The translations under genes and the position numbers were made by a program. A stretch of 64,000 nt of DNA from Nomia melanderi (Eukaryota > Arthropoda > Insecta > Hymenoptera > Halictidae). Below, in pieces: positions 12,301 through 25,289 of the stretch. Numbering within the stretch: the first letter of the stretch is position 1; every line of letters starts with the position of its first letter. The stretch is from contig NC_135000.1 in NCBI RefSeq assembly GCF_051020985.1, forward strand, positions 20,242,784-20,306,783. Direction: 5' to 3'. The notes under the pieces are model-generated. The model made no database searches, was not told where the DNA came from, and was given only the letters and a program-made list of their open reading frames with translations.

Positions 12301-13854
12301 CCTCTTCCCCCTTTCATTCCACCGTCTTCCCGTCCCCCTTCGCCCTTCGTCCTTCCGATTCACCAAGATTTTTATGGCGCGTCGAAAGACAAGTCGACCG
12401 CGAACCGCTGCCAAGCTGGGAATGCGTTAAACCGCGACCGCCGCTGTCCGTGAAAAACATCACTCCCAACCGACCCGGAAACGCGCGATAATTTTTGCGC
12501 TGACTGTGTTCCCAGAACCGGCGGATCGAGTTTCACCGGGAATTCGAGCGTGAAACGCGAGCTTTTTCCTACCGCAAAACGTATTAAAAATTACAAACAA
12601 GCCGCGCCGTGTTCCGCGATCATCGCACGTGAAATATTGAGACCGATTTGGAAATTTAGGAATTATTTTTTACAAACGGCTTTATCGTTCCATTATACTT
12701 CGATGATCTTGACATATGTTATCGCGAATATGTTTTTGTATGACTTTTGATTATAGGATATAAATAGATATTTATTCATTCTCAATATAATTTATTATAT
12801 CGATGAACATGTTACGTATTATCGCAGTGTGGCATTACATTGCTGTAACAAAAGTTTTCACGCTGTGTGTTCAATGATACACTTCTTACAGTAGGGGTTG
12901 TATTTCAGATAAACTGACATTAGGTTTAAGTTTGTATATATTATTAAAGTTAATGTGTCAGATTTATTGAAAATGTAACTAAGCCAATTATCCTAAATCT
13001 AATCCAATATAACCTAAAAAGTACAGTATATGACCTCGAAGATATTTTTATTTATATCTCTGAAACTAACAATATACTCATATAGTAGTGATGTAAAAAT
13101 TGCTCATAATGATAACCTTGAGAATTCATTTCAAGGTCATCGTTCACGCCAAGTGATTGAAGACGAAGACGCGAGGGTGACGCAGGTTCTAAGTAATCAC
13201 CGAAAATTTCGCGGCTTTTGGAAGTGAATTTCTTCCGCAGGATCGATCGAGTACGGTCTCGCGATTATCTCAGCGAGCATCGCTGCGGGCTTCGATATCT
13301 TGAAATTGAGAGGGAAGTTCGCGGATCGCGGAAGCTTGGCTTTGGAAAACAGTTTTCAGCTTCCTTTTTGATTTAATTAAGTGTATAATGCTTTAAGTAG
13401 CTACTCCACGGCTACAGCGAGTTTCCAAGGAAATCACTCGGCCCCGGCACAAAAGGCTCGAACCGTGCCCGGTGCTTGATAGCAAACAAGACTCGTCTCA
13501 CATTTCATAATACAGATAGCCAACTTTGTACTTTGATCAGACGTTTTGAATAAAAGATGAAAGGCTTCGTTCCTCCGGGTATCGAGTAGCGGTTGAAACA
13601 TTCTAACTGTTGGATAAGTTGGATAGGTTGCTGTTGGGTGTGGACAACTGATGACTTATGTGTGCATAATTAAATAATACTGTATTATTCGTAATCATGT
13701 ATTATAATCACATTATTTATCAATTATATTGTTGGAAAACGTGTAAGAACCAGTTGTCTCAACCATATCAACTTCCTTTACCAATTTCCTATAATGATTA
13801 ATTTCAATAATTTCATTCGCACACCTTCTTATGCGACAGTATAAAAATCTATTC
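9389..13854. other. Non-coding region with several GC-rich islands
   Basis: GC-rich patches lie at about 9640-10260, 10920-11480, 12180-12560 and 13130-13500. The patch at 9640 has an A/C-rich left flank (9400-9560) and a G/T-rich right flank (10260-10500). An orphan GAAAGGGTTAA MITE-like end lies at 9626-9636. The intervening DNA is AT-rich. No convincing exon. Confidence 0.45.
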
Positions 13855-14252
13855 TTAACCCATTCAGTCCCATGAAATTTTTTTTTTAATTTTTAGATGA
13901 AATTCTTAATTTCGAGTAATGAGTGTCCATACTGTCTTGGAAAAATAGTGAAATATGTATTCTGAAAACATTTATTTTGTAATTCCAAGTTGCAAAACTT
14001 TTAACTTTGTTATTTCAAATTTTATAAATAATTTCTCGCGGCAGTACAATCATAAACCATTTTGTAAGTTTTCAAAGCTTTAAATGAAGTATAAATTTTA
14101 TCTGGAAATAAGGTCTGATTCAATTTATTCATTCTAAATACTAACTCATATTTATCCTAATCATTAGATACATTATTTATTAACGAATAAATTGTCTATA
14201 ACAATTTAGAGTGAGTGATCTATTAATAGATCACTGGGACTTAATGGGTTAA
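13855..14252. mobile_element. TTAA-flanked MITE, 398 bp
   Basis: The left end TTAACCCATTCAGTCCCA and the reverse-complemented right end TTAACCCATTAAGTCCCA match at 17 of 18 positions, with TTAA at both boundaries. A perfect 22-bp palindrome (14214-14235, half-site AGTGATCTATT) sits just inside the right end. The AT-rich interior is non-coding. Confidence 0.85.
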
Positions 14253-14984
14253 ATAAAGTGACCCTCCTACGATTTTGAATGTACGCTCATCATTCAACAT
14301 TTCTGTTCTTGGCAAAGAACCAGCTAATAAACAAGAAGCAACTGTTTTCATATCCTAGAAAGGTATACATAACTATATACTCCACGTTCCACGATCTAAT
14401 TAAACACTTTCTTTAGAGATACGCGTAGAATGTGTTTCTTTGTAGACTTTATAAACAAGTACTACGCCAATGGTTGAAAGGGACAAACCGTAACGCGCGA
14501 CAAACCTGAAAGCAGGGAAGAAAACCGTAGGACAAACTGTGGTAATACGACGCAACGTTAGTCGACGTACAATGTTTTTGTTGCCGGCTGTTAAGCGTGG
14601 GCAATAAGGCAACAAACAACGCCGCAAGCTTCTCCCTCCCGCGCCTTCTCACACGGAATTACACGCTTCCCGCTCTCTTTTTTCCCCTCGAACTCCTCTA
14701 TTTTCCCTTTCGACTGACCTCACACGTGTTACTCGCTGTTTTTTCAATTCCGCCGCATACGCGCACGCTCGATTCCTTAAACGTTTGAGTGCCGCGGATA
14801 TTTGCGAAAGCTCGACCGAGCTGTACCTATTCTTTCGTTTCTACTAATACAATTGCTGGAAATCTTAATACGTTTTGCTAATTCTGAATCAAGAAATACT
14901 TAGTGGTTCGACCACACTGTTTCCCATTTATAAACAAGATATAAAGAAGCATAGAAATTAATAAAACAAATAGAACTAAATGAA
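14253..14984. other. Non-coding, small GC-rich patch at 14500-14830
   Basis: The patch has open frames on both strands without recognisable domains. Nothing else seen. Confidence 0.4.
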
Positions 14985-15400
14985 TTGCATCCAACTGTAG
15001 GAACAGTAGGCTAGTACTCTTAATTACAAAACAGAAAAGTCACGTAATGTTTCTATTTCAACGCAATGAATAAAAGAAGTCAGAATAAATAGATAAGAAA
15101 TATGAATCAGCTAATTCGATTCTACAGGGCAATTGGCTGTCACTTTTAGATACTAAACGGAACCAGCGCGATCGCTCAATTTTTCCATTTCAAAGCAAGG
15201 GATAGCAAAAATAACGACAAATAAGTAAAACTAAAAAAATCAGTTAACTTAATTCGATTCTATGAATAGATTGGCTGTCACTTCGGACATTAAATATAAC
15301 AAGCGCGATCGTGTTAATTTCTCTACTTCTAATTAGAACGAAACGAATGATAAAAATAAATGAACAAAAAATGACAAACACAATTCAACTGAATAAACCG
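14985..15400 (+). repeat. Decayed tandem repeat, ~138-bp period, about three copies
   Basis: AATTCGATTCTA occurs at 15113 and 15251, 138 bases apart, each followed by ATTGGCTGTCACTT and then a GCGCGATCG block. A more degenerate earlier copy (about 14985-15110) and a partial later copy (about 15382) share the AAATAA-rich middle. No coding content. Confidence 0.65.
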
Positions 15401-18400
15401 ATAGACTCGCGTCTTGCGAAGGTGAAACGGTTAAACGTTATTCCCGTTGCCGTGACCAGACGCTATCGCGCGGAAACGGAGATCCTTACTTTCGTCCGGC
15501 GAAATGAGATTCCGGTTGCCGCTACCTGAACACGTTCACGGAATATGCAAACGGCTGAAAATATACAAGGCAACAATAAACCGTCCGGCAAATAGTCTGC
15601 GAAACGTAAGTTGCTTATACCGGGCACAATGGAGTCCGGCCGTGGCCGGGCAAACACCAGGCAGGTATCTATTCGGAGACAAATAAGCGCAATAGAAATT
15701 GTGCCGGACTAGACACAGCGGAAAGAGTACACGATTCTGGGTCGATATCCGGGATAATGGAAAATTTAATCCTTGGTCAGACGAGTGGATCATTCGCAAT
15801 GAATTAAGGGGACCAAGGCTACTCAGGTCGAGCCAGCGATTGGAGAACGATATTTAATTACATTAGCGGTGGGAGTTTGTTACCGATTGGACTCGCTTAA
15901 CCTGAACACTTCAATTTTTTGCGAGCTTCCAGTTAAGCTACTGCACGAGAGAAAAAATTAGCGAAGTTAAAGTAAGTACGAGAAAAAAGAGCAAAAGGAA
16001 TTACTGAGATAAGGTTCCAGAAGCTACTGATGATGCTTCGAATGTCATTTAAATCGTTTGAAAGTCATCAAAGTTGTTTTTATGTTTATATATAGTTCGA
16101 ATATTATTACTAATTCAATTATTTCGTATCCAGTTTTTATGGTTGTAGGTTCTAATTATATTTAGAATATTTAATATTGTATGTTATATCATAATCTCGA
16201 AAGAACCTTCAACGGAAAAGATAAAATTCGAACAATATGAGAGTGATAAAATAGCGAAGGAATTCATTCCAGTAACAATGGTCGCATACACGTTTAATCC
16301 AACAAAGAGCTTAATTACGCGGATAATTTCCATCGATCATCATTCAGGCACGCATTTCAAATAATTCTTGCAGCACGCCGCTGTTTAAATCATCCCCGTA
16401 ACAAAATTTATCTTCCGTGCAACCACATCCCTCCACGTGAGCCAGCCTTACACAAACAAAACGGAATTACTTGGTTGGAAAAGCCGATGGAACCGGCAAT
16501 CTCGAATTTCGTATGCGGCGGTCGGACAAGGGTCGAAGGCGAGGCATCAAATTTTAGGGGGTAGTTCTCTCTGAATTAACGTGCGCCACTCAGTCGAGCT
16601 ATATACGAGGGATTAAGTGTTGATGAGATACTCGTGTCCCCATTTTTCCCTCCGCCGTTTAACTTTCATTTAGTTAATTGCATCATCCCTCTTAACCTTC
16701 AGCCGTCGTTCTCTTTCACCTTCGACCCCCTCTTATCCTCGGCTCAAAGAATTCTTGAGCGACGGCATACCGACGCGATGACTAAGGATCACTATCGAAC
16801 GACTCACGTCCTGCAGGGGCTCCGGCTAGAAACTTTGGACGCGCTTGTTTACCCCGCCGACCGTCGGGATCTTCTGTCTGATTGCCAAAGAAAAAGGATA
16901 ACCGGCGGCTCGACTTCCAAGGATCCTTAACAGTGTTCGCACTTCTCCGATAAAAAGTTCGTTCCCGTTAGAGGGGAAATTTCAAATTTGAACAACCTGT
17001 CCCCTGCGTTCGAAGTTTAAATGACGAAGTTATTTGAAGTTGACCGAACTAGTGGCATAGGATTTTTAATTTGAAATGTGATACTTTATACCTGTTTCGA
17101 ATACTGCCAGACGTTGTACGCTTTGCGTACTCTAATTACCGTCGGAGCAATTATTTCGTAATTGTGTAGTACTGATGTAATGGAATGAAAATTAGTTTAA
17201 TTGAATACATTGAAGACGAAATATGATTATAAATTATTATTACTATGAACAGTCTGCGTTCCGAAATTTATTTGCACAAAGTTTTGTATTAAATTTAATA
17301 GACGTCTATAGAAAGTTTCTTTTCACTTTAATAATTGATTATTAATTTCATAATTAGTTCTTGAATTTTAGAGATTAACGTTCCATCGGGATTCAATATT
17401 GCTTCAAAAACGCAATCTATGCAGTCAACTTACCTGTACAAATAATTAAAATCCTCGTATCTAGAAACAAATTAACAACTCACCAACTGCAATAATTAAC
17501 CACACAAATCTCTTTTCTAAAACACAATTATAATCAAGCTCGAATAACATCAAAATTACTAAACCCCCTGAAATCGGATACTTTACAGATAAACTGAAAT
17601 CGTACCAAATTATCGAAAGTGAACCGTTGCGTCCGTCCCCTTTAACATTTTAAATGGTACACATTGGAAATCACAAAGACGGCGATAATATTTAAATAAG
17701 ATAGAGGATAGAGGGAAAGAGAAAATTTAACATATAATGAGTATATACCGTGCCGCGTTACGCTAGATGGGAGCATACGAATGATTATTAAAAGACGATG
17801 CCCGGGGGCAGCTTGGGTGCGCCGATAAAACGCAACCGGGAATGTTTCATATGCTTTAGCTCAGATCTCCAACCCTCTCGCCAGGCTTTTATGCAACCAC
17901 TTCGTTAGACCACCTCTGTTCCCTCCACCTTTCTTGTCTCACTCTCTCTCTCTCTCCCCCCACCCCGCTGCCTCTCTCTTTTTTTTAATCATTACCTCAA
18001 CGAGACGCAGTCGCTTTCTACCATTCACGGAGAGAAGATATTAGTTATCGAATTCCGATAATAACGCGTCAAAGATGACGGGTTCGGTGTAAATAAGCCA
18101 GGAAATTGTTATTCGCCGGGGTGAAATTGAAAGCACGCGTACAGTCGACGGTAAGGTAGACGGGATAATAATGATTCCCATCGAACCTCGCTGGTTGACT
18201 TCCAGCTACACTGTTCGAGAAACGAGAGTTCCGTCGGTAGGTTTCTTTTCGCACCCTAGGTATGCTCCCTCGTCAGGATGCGTGCATTGAGTCTGAGGAA
18301 GGTGGTTATTATGGGGAGAAAAGTTTGAGGTGTACACTGACAATAAGATGGCGTAGAGAGAAAGGTTATAAGATCTGTAATGAAGTGTTTGGTTTCCATA

Positions 18401-18850
18401 AGTTTGTGTCGTAAATGAAAAATGTATTTTAATGTGATTATGTTATTAATGGTACAATTACGTAACAGTTGAATTGAATGGATTGTGTGTTTTCTTTTAT
18501 AAATTGTAAGAGTACATTGGTCGAGATTTTTATTGATTTATTTTTGGTATGTTTGGTATGTTTCTTACGTGGAATGTGGATATTTTTAGAAAGTTTTTGA
18601 GGAGGATAATTTATTTTTTCAATAATTGTAGATGAAGATCGAACTGGATGATTTCGACTTGTCTAGAAAATTTGAAGCTATTGTGAAACTTAAAACAATA
18701 CAATAATTTATACCTCGAAAATGATCAAATCAGTAATATTCGCTTCGAATTGTCAATTGCTAACTATGAACTAACTACCTAATCAATGATCATGCATTTA
18801 CATTTCTGATGATTCACAGACGTACGCTATAGCGTCCGCTCAGTGACGTG
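15401..18850. other. Non-coding region with three GC-rich islands and a CT microsatellite
   Basis: GC-rich patches lie at about 15401-15900, 16440-16990 and 17750-18290. The last has an A/C-rich left flank (17400-17600) and a strongly G/T-rich right flank (18290-18640). No exon recognised. Confidence 0.45.
17937..17988. repeat. (CT)n / polypyrimidine microsatellite
   Basis: A (CT)n run grades into C-rich and T-rich stretches within a GC island. Confidence 0.8.
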
Positions 18851-18961
18851 CCTATATTACTTGGTTGATCAATGACCGGTTTATACTATTCGTCTGATCA
18901 GCGATTGACCTATACTACTGGCCACCGATTAACCTATATTGTCCGTCTGATTAGCAACTGG
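18851..18961 (+). repeat. Minisatellite with 29-bp unit, four copies (cluster 2)
   Basis: Units begin CCTATATTACTTGG (18851), TTTATACTATTCGTC (18880), CCTATACTACTGG (18909) and CCTATATTGTCCGTC (18933). Their lengths are 29, 29, 24 and 29. Later parts share TGATCA and GATTGA blocks. Degenerate units may extend on both sides (about 18820-19070). Confidence 0.75.
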
Positions 18962-20715
18962 CGCACACCACGGTGCAACTATGGCGTGTGTCTATTACAT
19001 TTGTTTGGGGTGCAGCTAGTCATATTCCTCTTACCTGTACCAGAGGGATTTATATTTCATTTGTTTAACTGAATATAGCACCTAATCTCATTTATCTGAT
19101 TTAATTTTCATATCAATTAAATTATCGTATTTATATTATTGAAATCCTCAATTTGGCTCTTGTGTACATTGCTTTTTTTGAGTTTCTGTTATATTTTATA
19201 AAAATATAACAAATTGATTCACATACTTATTTAAAAAAATTATTGAACATGAAGTTTGTACTGAAAAATGACAATAACAGTTTATATTATCAGCTGAACT
19301 TTCCTACTCGAAGGTCACCCTATATTCATCAAAGGGTCTCGAGGCACGCACGGTTTCCTCGCTCCACTAACTAGTTACATCCCGAAGCGTTTTGCATTCG
19401 ATATTACCTCCATCGATACGATCGATCCGTCAAGTAGCCGGATATTGCACGAAAGTTAGCGCAATAAATCGTGTGCACAATTTTCGGAAATTATTCTCGT
19501 TAAAACAATAATTTAACCATTTAAATTGGCGCGCGTCTGCTTCATTTTGCAACGCTTCACTGCCATTAACCTGATATACCAATCATACATGTGAGACGAG
19601 TGATTTTGCCTCACAATTGTCTGGCAATTGCATTCACCGAAATTATTTTATCGTCAATAACTTACTAGCAGTGAAACAAATTCTTTCGCTGTAAACTTAT
19701 ATTTCTCCTACATGTTGCATATTGATACAGATTAAAATTTGTCCACCTAAACACTAAATTATTATACCAAAAATTGTTTACTCATATTTCAGACAACATA
19801 GACCGAAAATACAGAAATTTATACAGGAGCAAGAAAAATATCATAATACTAAAAATTAAATTACTTTTAAAATCTTCACAAGTCTCATTAGATGAAACAA
19901 GCAATTACGGAAGGTTTACTAATATCAGTATGAAAGAAATATATGCGAAGAGTCGTAACTAAATCAAGCCTCCAAATCTCCCAGTGAAAGTGACAGATAA
20001 AACGGCGAAAGCATCGAGCAGAGAGAAACAACGAAGGGGGATCGAAGGAAAGTAGAATACCACGACCCAAGATGTTTATACAACCCAATTTTTCGCTCGA
20101 TTGCCGACGCTATGCGATTTTCCATCGCTGCCCCCCTACCCTCCGCCCCTTCTTTGTGATATTTTCCTCAGACCTACCTTGTGCTCGCGCGTTAGCCGAC
20201 TTTTAGGAGGCGGCGTATCTTTCCGGCTCGTTCCGTATTCCTTGTATACTCTCCCTCGGAATTTCATTTTGATTCGAAGTTCAAGACGCTCGACCCTCTG
20301 CCCGCCCCGCCAACCTCCGCCCCCTCCACCTCTTCCCCTCCGCCCGCCCATTTACCGGCTGCAAACTTTCATCGAGGCATGGAAGTAACGCGAAAGCGAT
20401 TGATCGAGGGATACGAGGAATAGCATGTATGATGTCGGCAGTAGTATCTGTTCCGCCTGGCCGATCACAGACGGACCAATTCTACTCGTCCGGCTGAAAG
20501 GTTCATGTACCACTTATCTGACCGTGCGTCCTGTATTTTCCACGTGGCTATGAGAGAAAGGATTCGTAATTTTAACGGTTGACAAGTTTTGTTCAATTCA
20601 GATAAAAGGTGTTAACACTGGAGAAATTAGTGTTTTAAGGGTTTCGAGTAGACTAGGTATGTTTATGTAATTGTATCTTTGTTTTGTGAGGTTCAGAATA
20701 AGGATTTCGTGATGT
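18962..20715. other. Non-coding, AT-rich with a GC island at 20100-20560
   Basis: The island is pyrimidine-biased and includes a C-rich run near 20300-20350 that yields proline-rich shadow frames. 20560-20710 is G/T-rich. No exon recognised. Confidence 0.45.
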
Positions 20716-20946
20716 TTAACACGTTGAATGCGACACGATTTCATAGAACAAAATAGCCAAATCGAAAAGATGTAATATCAAATCATTTGATTGAATTGCA
20801 TTATTATTATTACATGTTCATTTAGCCGAATGTCACCGCGTTAGGCAACATTATTTATAATATAAAAATCTCTTCAAATAATCATAGTTTAACTGAGTAA
20901 ACTATAGTAATCCGATTCGGTTTGGGGTCGGCATTCAACGTCTTAA
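20716..20946. mobile_element. TTAA-flanked MITE, 231 bp
   Basis: The left end TTAACACGTTGAATGC and the reverse-complemented right end TTAAGACGTTGAATGC match at 15 of 16, with TTAA at both boundaries. The interior is AT-rich and non-coding. An orphan related end (TTAACACGTTGAAG, reverse strand) lies near 32546-32559. Confidence 0.8.
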
Positions 20947-23459
20947 TAATATACTTGCAATGTGAATAAGTACGAGATTTAGATCAGTAATTATTGAGTA
21001 AGAATGAATTGATTCGATGGAGTATCAGAAACAGTGAAATTTACTGTTTCATTTGAAGCAATATTGTTAATAAAATGATTTCTTTGTATCTAAAATAAAA
21101 AGTTACTCCTACCTTTTTTAAATACTACCCGACATATGTTCATTAGAATTGTTTTTTATTCGATAAGTACTATCTACAACAACACCATTAATTATTCACT
21201 GCCACTTCCACATCCATTCAGTCCCAACTTATTGAAGACCGTTTCCGATTCGCCGAACGACGTCGTACAGTACGCAACTCCGTAGAGTCGGCAATTTTTA
21301 TTTTTCTCACGTACGTTGCTTCAGATATGCAAAAAGTCATTTGACGGCTAACGGACGAAGTTTAGTATCAGTATTCTAAGCTCGTACGCCTGAAGGAGGA
21401 TCTCTGTGATCTTCGGAAAGGAACTCGCGCATTCCCTACGCGGGACATTCTCGTATCGCAAAGTATATTCTCTTTCTTGAAGTCTAGTTCGAGAATCGAG
21501 TGGATCCCGCGATAGGATTATCCACTTCCGATCTCTTAACACTTTCTGGGCCAAGACTACGTGAATCTTCGCCTTTTGTTTTGTATACTTTAACTACTGA
21601 AGACGTGGGTTTTCGTATTTTATTCACCGTGACGTTGACGATTAAGTTCATTGATTAACCCTTTGAGGACAAATGTCACACTATACTCATCACTAGACTT
21701 CCATAAAAACAAGTAATGCTAGAAACTAGTACTACAGCTAGGTGAATTTCAATGTTGTACTACAGTTAGCTGGTATTTTGTATTGCAACCCCTAAGGTAA
21801 TATAATTTTCAAAGTGATATTGTAGTTTCTAAACCATTACTCTAATTTTCAAAGTCGTATGTAGATTTCAATATAATCATGCTAGTAACTCTAACGACAC
21901 TTCTCACTCGTACCTAATTTCTTAAACAACAAACGATCACTAAAGACTTTTCTTCTTTTCCAATATTTCAAGAATTCTTTATAAATCCATATTAATAAAT
22001 TAATTTATATAAATTAAATCCTTTTATTTCAAAGCTTCCAATGATAAGGTTCCTATCATTCAATACTTTAAACAGTCTTTGTTCATAAATGATTAAATAC
22101 CTACTGATACCATACGAAAATCAAGATCATCAAAATAATCAAGCTTATTTTCCGATGTCATACAGAAATCTGTCATAAATTTTACATTCGTGCAGCAGCG
22201 TGCAATCCAAAAGGTGCAAAAAGTGAAATCAGTTCGATTGTCCGTAAGTTACGGCGATCCTGTAGGTCGATTTTCGTTGATGGGTTTATTTTCGGAAGGG
22301 TCCCGACGCCCAGATCCCCGCTACAAAGGCTCATGAATCCTGCTTAGAGGATTTCCACGGTCGCCCGGGAAGATTAGAGCCGCATAATTCCACGGGACGT
22401 CTAGAAAACCATTAGGAGCCTCCATTCGGTCCGAATAAGGTCCGATGGAATTCTAGGGACGCCGTATCCGACTAGTAAACCGAGCGAATTATTTATACTT
22501 ATGCGAGAGTTTATTCCGCCAACCGAACCGTGCCGATCGCTTTCGAACGGGAACGGAGAAATGTTTGGACCGTTCGAATTCGCGTCGATAAGCCGGCGAG
22601 AATCCGAGCAATTTCGATTATTTTCATATGAACGTTGATTCGATTTCGATGCACCGTTACATTTCTGGTTAACAACAGGAGAATTTCATTTATTTCTTAT
22701 GAAATTCCGCAAGGATAACATTCAGATTCCCGCGTGCACTTTTGTTGCTTTCTTGCGTGCGGTGTATTCGATGAAATATTAGAAATTTACATCAGATACT
22801 ATTATATTAATTTGTTCGGTTTTGGCAGGTATGTATAGAGATTCTATTGGCGTTGCTCTGTGAATGTATCGAACGTTGAAAAGAATATATTAAGGCTTTT
22901 ATTAACGGTGAATTCATTAATTGACTTCGAATATAAACACGCGTTTTATTGAAATACTCTTGTTAGATTGTTATTGTGTATAATTCCTGTGGATTTCGCG
23001 TGCAAATTGATATTATTAACATCGACCGTTAAAAGATTTGAAGGGATACAGACATATGGTTTTAATTGAAATTTCAATGTTTCGACGCACCGTATGATAC
23101 TGATGCGAAGTCTGTAGCCGGAGGGATTGTTGTAATATAAATATTTACCTCGTATGATCCCGTTTTCAAATAATTACTGCATCAGAGCTCCAGTGATTCG
23201 CGAAATTAACAAGCGTATTACGAATTTCTATTATTTACAACTAAAGCTTACAAGTGATATATTCATAGAAGTGAAAATATTATTCTTCGGGAGGTATTCA
23301 ACTCTTTTGCACAATATCGGTTATTGGACTTCATCTGTTTATTTATCCAATACCCCTTATCTGATTCACGAAGCAAGTTTATTCGTACAATTAATGAAAT
23401 TCGTTTTAATTGAATTATATAAACAGAATTGAAGTCATAAAAACACTAAAGAATAATTA
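20947..23459. other. Non-coding; GC-rich patch at 22200-22650
   Basis: An orphan TTAACCCTTTGAGG end lies at 21655. 21700-21900 has short local duplications around TACTACAG and ATTTTCAAAGT. 22200-22650 is GC-richer with short open frames but no recognised exon; it could be conserved non-coding DNA. Confidence 0.4.
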
Positions 23460-23735
23460 CACAAAATTGACTATCACATAAGCAATGCAAACTCGTCACT
23501 GATGTCATCAGTAGCATAGTTCAGTCACCAATTAGTCCAGCAATATATTCCAACTGTTAAAGCAAGTAATGTAAATAACTAACTTCTGTGATAAGTAGTA
23601 TGAGCTTACAACTTCTTACACTAGTATAACTTAAGTATTAAGTGGTATAAGCTTACTCCCCAGACAAGAACTAGATCACTCCTGAAACAAGTAGCACAGC
23701 TCAGCCACGTGTCGGACGAATATTACATCGAATAA
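23460..23735 (-). repeat. Decayed ~29-bp minisatellite, cluster 3 (reverse orientation)
   Basis: Recurring phrases AAGTAGTATGAGCTTAC, AAGTGGTATAAGCTTAC and AAGTAGCACAGCTCAG are reverse complements of the TACTACTTGTCTGA-type core at 18.85 and 25.4 kb. Unit boundaries are blurred by substitutions and indels. Confidence 0.45.
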
Positions 23736-23871
23736 TACCTAATCCCCAAATATCACATCAAATAATACCTTATCCACATCTTTCCACGTGAACACAATCT
23801 CCCTTTCACTGGAAAGCAATTTAAATCATTTACATGCTCACAACAACACATGCCACGCAAACCGAAACACT

Positions 23872-24121
23872 TTAACCAGTTAACTGCGTTTGACGAGTAT
23901 ACACGTCGTCTTAAACCTTGAAATAATACTATTTCTTCCAACGTTGAATTTAAACTTGTTCAGGTAAACCTGTAATTCTTCTCCATTCCACATCCGTTTT
24001 TCATCAAAATATATCCTACGCGCATTCGTCCTGCGTTTGACGAGTGCACACGTCATTCTTACGTTCCACCGCGTGCAAAACGAGAGATTTTTCAAACTGA
24101 ATTCCACAGTTAACAGGTTAA
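23872..24121. mobile_element. TTAA MITE family B, copy 2 (250 bp)
   Basis: Ends TTAACCAGTTAACTGCG and (reverse-complemented) TTAACCTGTTAACTGTG match at 15 of 17. Two internal copies of CTGCGTTTGACGAGT lie 147 bases apart (23884 and 24031). It is homologous to 9147-9388. Its right TTAA (24118-24121) is also the left TTAA of the next element. Confidence 0.85.
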
Positions 24122-24405
24122 CCCTCTATGGGCCGAATTTTTGCTCATGATTATAACAAAATCGAATGATATTATATAATCGAATTAACAATGTATTCAA
24201 TAGTTTCAGTAATTTCATCGAACGAATATATTTTGTAACTTTCAAGTTACAATGACGTTAAACATTCACGCCTGAGCGTGTAAAAGTTTAAATTAACTGA
24301 TTACTTAACTTTATTCACCGCTTCGAGTGCAAAATGAAATAAATCAATAAGATGACAATATACTGATGTGTGACTTCAAAGTTACACGGGCTTACAAAGG
24401 GTTAA
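24118..24405. mobile_element. TTAA MITE family A, copy 1 (288 bp)
   Basis: The left end TTAACCCTCTATGGGCC and the reverse-complemented right end TTAACCCTTTGTAAGCC match at 13 of 17. The interior shares AATGTATTCAATAGTTT, CACGCCTGAGCGT and TAAAAGTTTAA with the copy at 63204. Imperfect palindromes built on GTAAC/GTGAC with a TCAAAGT centre occur inside. No reading frame for a transposase. Confidence 0.85.
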
Positions 24406-25289
24406 CAAAGAGCACCCGTTTATTACACTTTGCCCAGTCCTCTGTTGTCACAAATATGCAACCAGCAATGATAAGAAACACGGTCTCTATTAATGCCAAC
24501 AACGAAGGGAATTAAAGGCGCCCGCACGGTCCCGATTGTGCGCGGAAAGATTCGAACATTTTCGCCGGTTCCGGTGACAAAAAAACACCCCGGCCGCCCA
24601 CGGTTCTCTCCCTCGTCAGCGATTCCGCGCGCGGAGGTGCCGTAGCGCAGAAATTTGAAATTCAGATTAATACCGAATGCGGAATCGTTAACACTGCAAT
24701 GGTCTACATCCCGACGCATTACCATATACATGCGCCCCCTCGCTCACCAGCCGCCCACGCATCCGGATGTACACTCCACGAAGACGGGCCCCGTCTACTT
24801 CGCACGCGTATGATTCCGTCGCGGTGTTTACCTGCCGTACGGCTGGTTGGAGAAACTCGGCAGCCGTAGCGAGTACGTGGATTTCAATGAAGGCACGTTG
24901 ATACGAGCGACGCGATCGTTCACCCGGCGTTTCCACAATAAATTCGTTGCCCCGAGCATTATTCTCGATCGAGGATGGATGCCTCCGAGAGACATGTCTT
25001 CCGTCGATTTCTCCGAATACCGGGGCATCATTTTTTTTTTTTCCTTTGTTGCCATCGGACTTTTTTCTGTTTTATTCGACAGTGATCGATGTTCTCGTTT
25101 CGGTTTTCGTGGTAAATATGTATTGTGCGGTATGTGGCGTTCGGGTAATATTTTGTGGAATTAATTTTACTTTCGAGACCGAGAAATCAAACTACTTGTT
25201 TGACTTGTTTGGAGTAGATAGTCGGCTGAATTTATTTAGCGTCAACTGACTGTTATCTATGTCAGTAGCTCGGATTATTTTTCTATTAG
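24406..25289. other. GC-rich island (24406-25060) and G/T-rich right flank
   Basis: CpG-rich with several overlapping open frames on both strands. None has a recognisable domain or convincing splice boundaries. The right flank (25060-25340) is G/T-rich. Confidence 0.45.

Noticed and set aside
13450..13470. Possible tRNA T-arm (GGCTCGAACC)
   Set aside because: Flanking bases do not form a T-stem and no acceptor or anticodon stem is found.
19512..19760. TTAACCATTTAAATTGGCGCG as another TTAA MITE end
   Set aside because: No matching inverted partner end could be found.
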